Assembly: GCF_030209355.1 (NCBI RefSeq) | Contig: NZ_JARVSF010000048.1 | Span: 1 to 33,549, forward strand | Reading direction: 5' to 3' | Length of the DNA: 33,549 bases | Origin: Pseudarthrobacter sp. fls2-241-R2A-127 | GTDB lineage: Bacteria; Actinomycetota; Actinomycetes; Actinomycetales; Micrococcaceae | In this document: positions 16,301-21,908 of the stretch, in pieces | Layout of the letters: the number at the start of each line of letters is the position of its first letter | How positions within the stretch are numbered: position 1 is the first letter of the stretch | Made by a program: the position numbers and the translations under genes | Notes under the pieces: generated by a model | The model's input: only the letters and a program-made list of their open reading frames with translations | What the model was told of the DNA's origin: nothing | The model's database searches: none

Positions 16301-17722
16301 ATGGTCGACCCCACCCGAATTGAACGCCCCCGATGGACCCGCTGGGCGCTGCTCGTCGTCGGCCTCTGCGTGCTACTCATCGCCTGGGCCGAGCCGTTCT
16401 TCGTGCGGTACCCTCCGGCGGGTTCCTTCCTGCTCGTAGGCGTGCTCGCCGCAGGTGTGGCCTGGCGCCGCCCGCACGGCAGTAAGGCGGCATGGGTGAC
16501 GATCCTCTCGGTGATCATCAGCGCCGGCGCGCAGCTCGCGTGGCTCGTGACCGCCTGGTACCCCGCGTGGGCGCTGGCCCTGGGGTTCGCACTGGTGGTC
16601 GCCTTCTCCTGCTTCGCCGGTTTTTGGGAGCTGAGCAGGACGCGTCGCCGCGCCCTCACCCAGGACCGTAGTACTCCGTCGGCTCGATCCCTCCTCAGCA
16701 TCCTGCGGAGCGTTGTGAACAGCGTCCTCGTCGTCATCGCCGCGGTGACCTCCGCTGTCGTTCTCCTGGTCGCCGCGGCCCCCGCGGCGGTGGCCATCCC
16801 GATCCAAGCCGCCGCCGGTCAGACACCGTCGTTCCAGCCCCGAGGACCCGAAGGAGCTGTCAGCGTGACAGCGAACGGAGACGGGCTCACGAGCGACGTC
16901 CGATACGGCGACGAGTACCCCAGCAGCTATCTCGACGTCTACATCGCCGATGACGACGCATCGGTCACCCGACCCACCTACATCTACATCCACGGTGGCG
17001 GCTGGATCGGCGGGACCAAATCCGACGGCGATCCCAACGCACCCGGTGGCGGTTTCGCCGTCACCACAGACCCCGTCCTCGACGGGGGATTCAACTTCGT
17101 CAGCCTCGACTACGGCCTCGCCCCGACCGTCGAGTACCCCACGCAGGTGAAACAGATCTCGCAGGCAGTCGCCTTCCTCCAGCAGAACGCCCAGCAGTAC
17201 GGCCTCGACATGTCCGACGTCGTCATTGCAGGAGGAAGCGCCGGCGGACAGCTCGCCGGCCAATTCGCCAACATCCAGACCAACCCGACCTACGCCGCGC
17301 AGATCGGAGTGCAACCGGTCATCGATGACGCTCTGCGAGCAGTCGTGCTCGACAGTCCTGCGCTCGAGCTGGAGAAGACAGGCGAGACGCAGACGCCGCA
17401 ACCGGTGAAGGACCTCATCTTCGGACTGTCTGCGCGCAGCTACGTCGGCACCTCCGTGGCTCTGAATGAGGAAGCATCCGTCACCAACCACGTCACCGTA
17501 GACTTCCCTGCCACCTTCATCGCAGACGGCAACACCGGAACGTTCCCGGATCAGGCCGAGAACCTCCACGAGCGCCTCGACCAGCTCAGAGTGACGAACG
17601 CCGTCGACGTCCCGCCGGCGAGCTCGGTGATCCTGGGCCACGGCTACATGGCGATGCCGGGCACATGGACTGACACCTACAACGAGAAGAAGCTCGCGTT
17701 CTTGTCAGCACTCGGCCTTTGA
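16301..17722 (+). CDS. Membrane-anchored alpha/beta hydrolase (esterase)
   Basis: A 473-aa two-part protein. Residues 1-165 hold about five transmembrane helices (around 14-30, 41-55, 64-84, 88-108 and 137-165). Residues 185-473 form an alpha/beta hydrolase domain, probably outside the membrane. HGGGW is at 231-235, the nucleophile Ser313 in GGSAGG, an Asp in FIADGNTG is the likely acid, and the final His lies in LGHGYM. The HGGG/GxSxG pattern places it near BD-FAE/HSL-type esterases. GGAGG before the ATG at 16301 fixes the start. A TetR gene is divergent immediately upstream. The arrangement suggests a surface hydrolase that first attacks a substrate later taken in by the MFS permease; that link is inference. 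Confidence 0.85.
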   Translation: MVDPTRIERPRWTRWALLVVGLCVLLIAWAEPFFVRYPPAGSFLLVGVLAAGVAWRRPHGSKAAWVTILSVIISAGAQLAWLVTAWYPAWALALGFALVVAFSCFAGFWELSRTRRRALTQDRSTPSARSLLSILRSVVNSVLVVIAAVTSAVVLLVAAAPAAVAIPIQAAAGQTPSFQPRGPEGAVSVTANGDGLTSDVRYGDEYPSSYLDVYIADDDASVTRPTYIYIHGGGWIGGTKSDGDPNAPGGGFAVTTDPVLDGGFNFVSLDYGLAPTVEYPTQVKQISQAVAFLQQNAQQYGLDMSDVVIAGGSAGGQLAGQFANIQTNPTYAAQIGVQPVIDDALRAVVLDSPALELEKTGETQTPQPVKDLIFGLSARSYVGTSVALNEEASVTNHVTVDFPATFIADGNTGTFPDQAENLHERLDQLRVTNAVDVPPASSVILGHGYMAMPGTWTDTYNEKKLAFLSALGL

Positions 17723-17769
17723 CCACTCACCCTGCACCGCAGTGCCTCCGAACGCGCCCTTGCGGGAAG

Positions 17770-17787
17770 CCTGGTCCGATGACCAGG
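17770..17787 (+). terminator. Short hairpin after the membrane hydrolase
   Basis: CCTGGTC, loop CGAT, GACCAGG, 47 bp after the stop codon. There is no T-run, so it is a weak candidate. Confidence 0.3.
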
Positions 17788-17828
17788 GGCGTCCCGTATG
17801 GGGATCGACCAACGGAAATCCTCGGTCT

Positions 17829-18164
17829 TTAGATCTGGAAGGTCACCTGGGCGTTGGCAGAGGAAAGCGTCAGCGGGGAGGTGAGATCGAGGCCTGCGTC
17901 CAAGGAATAAGAGAAGTCGACGAGCCCTAGGAACAGTACTGAAGCCGAACTACTCTGGACCGTCGGCGCTAAGGCGCCGTGATTGTCCGAGAGCGTTAGC
18001 CCTTCGCCAGCGATTGCCGGGAAGACTGCACTTGCGTGATGTCTTCCCGGGATCATCTCCGTCGATCGCACGCGAATAAGAATGTGGGTGTCAGTCATCT
18101 CCAGGGTCTGCACGGTGAAATCGATCCCGCTTTGACTTAGAACCTTCGGCATGCTGGCGAACAT
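17829..18164 (-). CDS. Hypothetical protein in the Tn402-like element
   Basis: A 111-aa protein (MFASMPKVLSQSGIDFTVQT...) rich in beta-strand-forming segments such as THILIRVRSTEMI, VFPAIAGEGLTLSDN and LFLGLVDFSYSLDAG. The ATG at 18164 has AGGATTCG before it at plausible spacing. Composition is that of a real soluble protein, but I recognise no family. It lies between the cargo hydrolase and the transposase remnant, on the minus strand. Confidence 0.45.
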   Translation of the reverse strand: MFASMPKVLSQSGIDFTVQTLEMTDTHILIRVRSTEMIPGRHHASAVFPAIAGEGLTLSDNHGALAPTVQSSSASVLFLGLVDFSYSLDAGLDLTSPLTLSSANAQVTFQI

Positions 18165-18271
18165 GCTCGAATCCTACGTCTATGCCCGGCCAATGTTCGA
18201 TCGCAGCCGCAGGACGGCGTGTGAGGATCCGTAAGTGGACACGTGGTGCTCTTGCCCAATTGGGCCGAATT

Positions 18272-18418
18272 AATAAGCAAGACATAAACCTGGCGACGGG
18301 AAACACCGAGCTTCATAGCTGCTTCGTCAGCGGCAGCAATCCCCGTGACGCGACGCGTCGCCAGCGCACCCATCACCGCGGCACGACTCTTGGCCTGTTC
18401 CCATGCAGCGTCCGACAT
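18272..18418 (-). pseudogene. TniA-like transposase, N-terminal remnant
   Basis: The first ~49 codons (MSDAAWEQAKSRAAVMGALA, then a helix-turn-helix DEAAMKLGVSRRQVYVLL) match the start of the DDE/rve transposases of the Tn402/Tn5053 group (TniA), which begin with such an HTH. After VYVLLI the frame runs into unrelated sequence, and no catalytic DDE domain follows. The start lies 253 bp inside the right inverted repeat, as expected for tniA, and transcription would run inward. The element therefore can move only with a transposase supplied elsewhere. Confidence 0.6.
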
Positions 18419-18575
18419 AGTCAGCTGCCCATCCGCGAATGCGGTCTGGATCAGCTTCCATTACTGCCTCCCTTTGGGAACAGGAGTACCGAACAGAAGC
18501 ACCTTAGTGCAGGGATAAGCCGACCAGCCATAGGTCAGAAGTCATATGCGCAGATCCGCAACCGTGTGGCTATCT

Positions 18576-18671
18576 GTGCAATCAGCTTCTGACAGCGGCG
18601 GATTGAGTCCTCTGACAGGGGCATGTGAAGAGCACTTCTGACATCTGTGCAGTCAGCTTCTGAAATCGACA
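18576..18671 (-). repeat. Right terminal inverted repeat with iterated TniA-binding motifs
   Basis: The terminal 25-bp repeat is 18647-18671, reading TGTCGATTTCAGAAGCTGAC then TGCAC on the minus strand. The motif TCAGAAGCTGATTGCAC recurs at 18576-18592 and a variant, TCAGAAGTGCTCTTCAC, lies at 18625-18641, 22 bp from the terminal copy. Tn5053-type ends carry such iterated transposase-binding repeats. Confidence 0.75.
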
Positions 18672-18672
18672 A

Positions 18673-18685
18673 TCATCATCCGTAG
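18673..18685. repeat. 13-bp flanking direct repeat, right copy
   Basis: TCATCATCCGTAG, identical to 11133-11145, begins one base outside the right inverted repeat. Confidence 0.65.
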
Positions 18686-18765
18686 CCGTGGTTCCGAACT
18701 CGAGGGATCATACGTTTATGAAGAAAAATATCCCTAAAAATCCCTAGATTTAGAGGCGAAACTGC

Positions 18766-18794
18766 TGTTCATTCAGTTGAATGATTGCTAGAAT
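18766..18794 (+). promoter_or_regulatory. Possible promoter with dyad, upstream of nrdH
   Basis: TAGAAT (18789-18794) is a fair -10 box. A weak -35 (TGTTCA, 18766-18771) lies 17 bases upstream. The dyad CATTCAGTTGAATG (18770-18783) sits in the spacer, where a repressor could block the operon. The region around it is unusually AT-rich for this window. Confidence 0.35.
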
Positions 18795-18853
18795 TGAAGT
18801 AGCAAGTCAGCCAGACGAACGAAACTCTTTTGATACGAAACCAGGTGCTGAAA

Positions 18854-19150
18854 ATGACTGCAACACCGGCCGCTTACACGGTCTACAGCAAGCCCGACTG
18901 CCCGAACTGTGAGAAGACGAAGGACTACTTCGACTCCAAGGGCATCACCTACACGGCCGTGGACATCACCGAAGTCCCGTCGGCGCTGGAGTACATCACC
19001 GCCGAACTCGGCTACTCCCAGGCGCCCGTCGTGGTGAACAACACCGACGACCATGACCACTGGTCCGGCCTGCGCCGCGACAAACTCGTCCAAGCCCACC
19101 TGAACCGCACCCACCTGAACCGCACCCACCAGAAAGAGGCCATCGTATGA
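18854..19150 (+). CDS. nrdH: Glutaredoxin-like NrdH redoxin
   Basis: A 98-aa thioredoxin-fold protein. It opens with a beta strand (YTVYSKPDC) and the redox motif Cys-Pro-Asn-Cys at residues 16-19, and later has the conserved cis-proline region QAPVVV and a GLRRDKL segment like the SGFRP(D) end of NrdH. NrdH normally reduces class Ib ribonucleotide reductase (NrdEF), but no nrdE, nrdF or nrdI is nearby. The start follows AGGTG. The C-terminus carries a duplicated HLNRT from a 15-bp tandem repeat (19097-19126). It overlaps the next gene by 4 bp (ATGA). Orphan copies of this type are common on actinobacterial plasmids. Confidence 0.8.
   Translation: MTATPAAYTVYSKPDCPNCEKTKDYFDSKGITYTAVDITEVPSALEYITAELGYSQAPVVVNNTDDHDHWSGLRRDKLVQAHLNRTHLNRTHQKEAIV
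19097..19126 (+). repeat. Tandem 15-bp duplication inside nrdH
   Basis: CACCTGAACCGCACC occurs twice in tandem and adds one extra HLNRT unit in frame to the C-terminal tail. Confidence 0.85.
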
Positions 19151-19455
19151 GCATCAGCCCCGACACCATCACCGGCATATTCGACCGCCACGACGTCCAG
19201 GACGAGCACCGACAGGATCGGGAACTGCTCGGCGCCGCATACGCCCTGGCCTTCCTGGAGGACCCCGATGGGGGAGCGGAGGAACGCTTCTACGACGCGT
19301 ACACCACGCTGCCCGGTGACAGCCCGGAGGACCTGCCCTACCAGTTGCCGACGCGGGAGATGCTCACCGGGATTTACGGGGCCCGCATCCTCAACCGCAG
19401 CCTCGCCCTGGAAATGGAAGACCTCGAGGCAGGGCACGAACCAACCCACTCCTGA
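19147..19455 (+). CDS. Hypothetical acidic protein in the nrdH-ssb operon
   Basis: A 102-aa acidic protein (MSISPDTITGIFDRHDVQDE...) with a central helix RELLGAAYALAFLE and a C-terminal helix REMLTGIYGARILNRSLALE. Its ATG overlaps the nrdH stop by 4 bp, so it is translationally coupled. A 12-bp hairpin follows before ssb. I do not recognise the family; soluble and probably helical is all that can be said. Confidence 0.7.
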   Translation: MSISPDTITGIFDRHDVQDEHRQDRELLGAAYALAFLEDPDGGAEERFYDAYTTLPGDSPEDLPYQLPTREMLTGIYGARILNRSLALEMEDLEAGHEPTHS

Positions 19456-19460
19456 TGAAC

Positions 19461-19488
19461 CCGAACCGGGGGCGAGCCCCCGGTTCGG
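19461..19488 (+). terminator. 12-bp hairpin between the hypothetical gene and ssb
   Basis: CCGAACCGGGGG, loop CGAG, CCCCCGGTTCGG, a perfect stem six bases after the stop codon. There is no T-run, so it may reduce rather than end transcription into ssb, or protect the upstream message. Confidence 0.6.
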
Positions 19489-19534
19489 CCGCAGTACCCC
19501 GCCATACGAAACCAGCAGAAAAGGATACGAAACC

Positions 19535-20152
19535 ATGTCAGGCGAAACCACTCTCACCGTGATCGGCAACCTCACCAACGACCCCGAACTCCGCTACACC
19601 CCGGCCGGCTCGGCGGTCGCAAACTTCACCATCGCGTCCACTCTCAGAACCTTCGATTCCCAGAGCAGCCAGTGGAAGGACGGGGAGACGCTGTTCCTTC
19701 GCTCCACCCTCTGGCGGGAGGCGGCGGAGAATGTCGCTTCTTCCCTGACGAAGGGCAGCCGTGTGGTCGCCACGGGCTGGCTCAAGCCCCGCACCTATGA
19801 GACGAAGGCGGGGGAGAAGCGCACTGTCATCGAATTTGAGATCGACGAGATCGGGTTGTCCCTCAGGTACACGTCGGCAACAGCCACTGGAGACCGGAAG
19901 CGCCCTTCGGGTCAGGAAGCACCACCGGCCGAGGAAGCAGCGGTTCCCGGGGAAGCGGCGCTGCAGGACGAAGCGCCAGCGGAGGGTGAGGCCCCGCGCA
20001 TTGGGTGGCGGGACCGGCTCAAAGCCCAGCAGGAAGGTGATGCCGCAGCAGCAGCCGACGGCGGCTATGCCGATGATGATCCCTGGTTCGGCAAGAACGC
20101 CACGGGCGCGGGCTACGCCCAGCCGGGGCGCACAGCAGAACCAACGTTCTAA
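19535..20152 (+). CDS. ssb: Single-stranded DNA-binding protein
   Basis: A 205-aa SSB. The OB fold at residues 1-110 begins TTLTVIGNLTNDPELRYTPA and includes FTIAST, the FLRSTLWREAAENVASSL core and the GSRVVATGWLKPRTYETKAG loop, as in bacterial SSBs. A disordered Ala/Glu/Pro linker follows, then DDDPWFG. Canonical SSBs end in an acidic DDDIPF-like tip that recruits repair and replication enzymes. Here the acidic DDDPWF is internal and the true C-terminus is EPTF. AAAAGGA precedes the ATG at 19535. It lies in a plasmid-type operon and is probably an accessory SSB. Confidence 0.93.
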   Translation: MSGETTLTVIGNLTNDPELRYTPAGSAVANFTIASTLRTFDSQSSQWKDGETLFLRSTLWREAAENVASSLTKGSRVVATGWLKPRTYETKAGEKRTVIEFEIDEIGLSLRYTSATATGDRKRPSGQEAPPAEEAAVPGEAALQDEAPAEGEAPRIGWRDRLKAQQEGDAAAAADGGYADDDPWFGKNATGAGYAQPGRTAEPTF

Positions 20153-20162
20153 GAGCAGTGTT

Positions 20163-20198
20163 CCTGTAGGGGCCAGCGGATACGCTGGCCCCTACAGG
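20163..20198 (+). terminator. Strong 16-bp hairpin after ssb
   Basis: CCTGTAGGGGCCAGCG, loop GATA, then the exact complement, ten bases after the ssb stop. It is the probable end of the nrdH-ssb transcript. Confidence 0.7.
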
Positions 20199-20235
20199 CT
20201 TACCCATTTACCGGACCATGAGCACAAGGGACACG

Positions 20236-20385
20236 ATGACGCACGCAGATGACCTCGACCACTGCAACGGCAGCCACCAGCGCTGCGATGTCCGCTTCGA
20301 CGAGGCCGGCTTCGTGACCCTCCGCCGGCGGTTTTTGGAGGGCCTGCATCCCTCGCCGGCCCGGCACACCGCCTGGGACGGGTAA
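20236..20385 (+). CDS. 49-aa hypothetical protein with Cys/His cluster
   Basis: ATG at 20236 follows AAGGG at good spacing, and the frame ends TAA 20383-20385. The peptide has DHCNGSHQRCD near its start, two Cys and two His within nine residues, which could bind a metal, then FDEAGFVTLRRRFLEGLHPS. It sits eight bases upstream of the next gene. The family is not recognised, but the ribosome binding site, spacing and composition support a real gene. Confidence 0.55.
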   Translation: MTHADDLDHCNGSHQRCDVRFDEAGFVTLRRRFLEGLHPSPARHTAWDG

Positions 20386-20392
20386 CTGTTTG

Positions 20393-20659
20393 ATGGCCAG
20401 GGAGAAGAAGATTCCCGCGTTTACTCCGTACTTCATGGAGGACCAGGCGGGGCAGGTCCGGGCTGCGTTTAAGGCTGCGGGTTTGGAGGAAGGGGACGCG
20501 AGCGTTTCGGACTTCATCGTGCGGGCGACAATGCGTGAGGTAAAGCGTCTGCAGCGAAAGTACAACGGCGGCAAGGCGTGGCCTCCGGTGAAGGCCGGCG
20601 AACTTCGCCGGGGACAGAGAACGATGGCTGAACTGCAGCACCGAAACGAGGAAGCATAA
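20393..20659 (+). CDS. Small basic protein, possibly RHH-type DNA-binding
   Basis: An 88-aa basic protein. It opens MAREKKIPAFTPYFMEDQAG, which could form a short beta strand. Helices follow at QVRAAFKAAGLEEG and VSDFIVRATMREVKRLQRKY, the layout of a ribbon-helix-helix domain as in plasmid accessory or partition-type repressors. The ATG at 20393 and a TTG one codon earlier are both possible starts; no strong ribosome binding site is seen and coupling to the 49-aa gene is likely. It is three bases from the next gene. A role in plasmid maintenance is inference only. Confidence 0.6.
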   Translation: MAREKKIPAFTPYFMEDQAGQVRAAFKAAGLEEGDASVSDFIVRATMREVKRLQRKYNGGKAWPPVKAGELRRGQRTMAELQHRNEEA

Positions 20660-20661
20660 CC

Positions 20662-20952
20662 GTGGCTAAACGGACCGGGGAAGTAAGTACGAGCAGCACG
20701 CCGGTGGCCGCCGCGTTTTCCAGGATGCTGACGTTGGACCAGGTCGAGGAAGTCCTGAACCTTGGCAAACCGTTGGTCTATGCGCTGGTTCGCAGTGGCG
20801 AGTTGCGGGCGGCGCAGTTCGGCGGCCGCGGTGTTTGGAGGGTCCGGGAAGATGGCCTGGCCGCGTACATCGACGCGGCGTACGCGAAGACGGCGGAGCG
20901 TATCGCCGCCGGTCAGATCAGTGAAGGCGACGAAGGCGACGCTGAGGACTGA
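20662..20952 (+). CDS. Excisionase-type helix-turn-helix protein
   Basis: A 96-aa protein. Residues 22-70 (MLTLDQVEEVLNLGKPLVYA, then LVRSGELRAAQFGGRGVWRV) match the winged-helix/MerR-like fold of excisionase-family DNA-binding proteins (HTH_17): helix, turn and the typical GELxAxxxG...WRV wing. An acidic tail follows. GAGGAAG precedes the GTG at 20662. Such proteins act as excisionases or small regulators of mobile elements. A terminator directly follows. Confidence 0.75.
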   Translation: MAKRTGEVSTSSTPVAAAFSRMLTLDQVEEVLNLGKPLVYALVRSGELRAAQFGGRGVWRVREDGLAAYIDAAYAKTAERIAAGQISEGDEGDAED

Positions 20953-20970
20953 CATAGAACCCACAAGCAC

Positions 20971-21004
20971 CGAAGGCCGACACCCGCATGGGTGCCGGCC
21001 TTCG
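20971..21004 (+). terminator. Rho-independent terminator
   Basis: CGAAGGCCGACACCC and GGGTGCCGGCCTTCG form a long stem with one mismatch and a 4-base loop, followed by ACGTTTTCG. It ends the operon at 20236-20952. Confidence 0.75.
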
Positions 21005-21025
21005 ACGTTTTCGAGGTACGTCGTG

Positions 21026-21703
21026 TCAACGAGGCGTGGATTGAAGGGGCTGCTGTTCGCCGGTGGGTGAGGCCGCTTCCTGGTTGGTGCCCTGGTCGGT
21101 TCCCTGTTCGGGACCTGCGGAGCGCTTTGCTGTCCGACGACGCTTTACCGCGGACGGTTCAAGGCCAAGCTTCTTCAATTCGTCTGCGCTCCATCCGTCC
21201 CTGGTGGCTTGCACGTAGGCGCGTTTGTCGTCGCGTTCGGCGGCGACAAGTTGGTCCCGAAGCTCGGTGATCCTCTGGCGGCTCCGCACGAGGGCGGTGA
21301 CGGATTCGATGCGGGAGTCCAGCAGCGCGCGGGCTTGGTTTCGTGTCTGTTCAATGTCGAGGTTCGCCCGCCGCCGACGGTACAACCAGCTGGCCAGGGT
21401 TTGCTCCGTGGAGGATTTCGCATGGGCTGCCGGAAGACGCCCTTCCACCCGGAAGAACGAGACCAGATCGTGCATCCGTTGCAAAGCCGTCTCGGACGGG
21501 ACCTTAAGCGGCACGGCCGCGGCATGCTCGCCGCGAAGACCAGGATCTGCCTTCGCCGCAACCTGCAGGTGATAGCGGACAGTAGTCACCGCAGCACCGC
21601 AGACGCCAGCAATCTTCGACGGCTCAATGCCCCGCCGGTACATCTGCACCCATTCCCAGTACGGAGCAGAGCGCCGCGCATGCTGAACCGCATCCTGAGC
21701 CAC
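21026..21703 (-). CDS. Hypothetical protein with HTH-like N-terminus and helicase-associated-like segment
   Basis: A 225-aa basic protein. Residues ~15-50 (YWEWVQMYRRGIEPSKIAGV, then CGAAVTTVRYHLQ) look like a homeodomain-type HTH. Residues ~75-115 (RMHDLVSFFRVEGRLPAAHA then TLASWLYRRRRA) follow the spacing of the helicase-associated (HA) repeat, where a Trp-Leu-x-x-x-Arg-Arg helix ends the motif. A helical stretch follows, then a disordered Gln/Pro/Thr tail. GTG at 21703 has GGGGGGTGA before it. It is divergent from the KfrA-like gene. DNA binding is likely; the function is unknown. Confidence 0.65.
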   Translation of the reverse strand: MAQDAVQHARRSAPYWEWVQMYRRGIEPSKIAGVCGAAVTTVRYHLQVAAKADPGLRGEHAAAVPLKVPSETALQRMHDLVSFFRVEGRLPAAHAKSSTEQTLASWLYRRRRANLDIEQTRNQARALLDSRIESVTALVRSRQRITELRDQLVAAERDDKRAYVQATRDGWSADELKKLGLEPSAVKRRRTAKRSAGPEQGTDQGTNQEAASPTGEQQPLQSTPR

Positions 21704-21855
21704 CGGTCACCCCCCAACGTTCTGCCCTTCAAAGGAGCCTAGGACAAAATCATCCGGGGCCACACCAGACCCCCACCGACTCACTGGGGGCATCTCTGCG
21801 GGACCGCCGGGTGAGCCCCGTAGGGCGGGAAAACGGCGTAGGGATTGCGCGACAG

Positions 21856-21893
21856 TAGTAGTAGGAGTAGTTTTGATACTACTCCTACTACTA
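21856..21893 (+). promoter_or_regulatory. Perfect 15-bp palindrome, probable KfrA operator
   Basis: TAGTAGTAGGAGTAG and its exact complement flank TTTTGATA, 15 bp before the kfrA-like start. A possible promoter (TTGCGC at 21845-21850, 17 bases, TAGTTT at 21868-21873) overlaps it. KfrA proteins are known to bind repeats at their own promoter, so autoregulation is the likely role. Confidence 0.65.
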
Positions 21894-21908
21894 GCCAAGG
21901 GATTTCGA

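Larger units (their letters stand above)
11146..18671. mobile_element. Tn402/Tn5053-like transposon carrying esterases, MFS transporter and TetR regulators
   Basis: The borders are the two 25-bp terminal inverted repeats (11146-11170 and 18647-18671), which match at 22 of 25 positions. They share the family hallmarks TGTCG, TCAGAAG and TGCAC known from Tn5053 and class 1 integrons. The right end has extra copies of the inner 17-bp motif, as expected for TniA-binding sites. A remnant of a TniA-like transposase start lies 253 bp inside the right end, the expected place for tniA. TniB, TniQ and resolvase genes are absent, so the element is non-autonomous. Cargo comprises three hydrolases, an MFS permease, two TetR regulators and an unknown protein. 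Confidence 0.8.

Noticed and set aside
18729..18745. ATCCCTA repeated twice, considered as replication iterons
   Set aside because: Two short copies in an AT-rich leader are not enough, and no replication initiator gene lies nearby.
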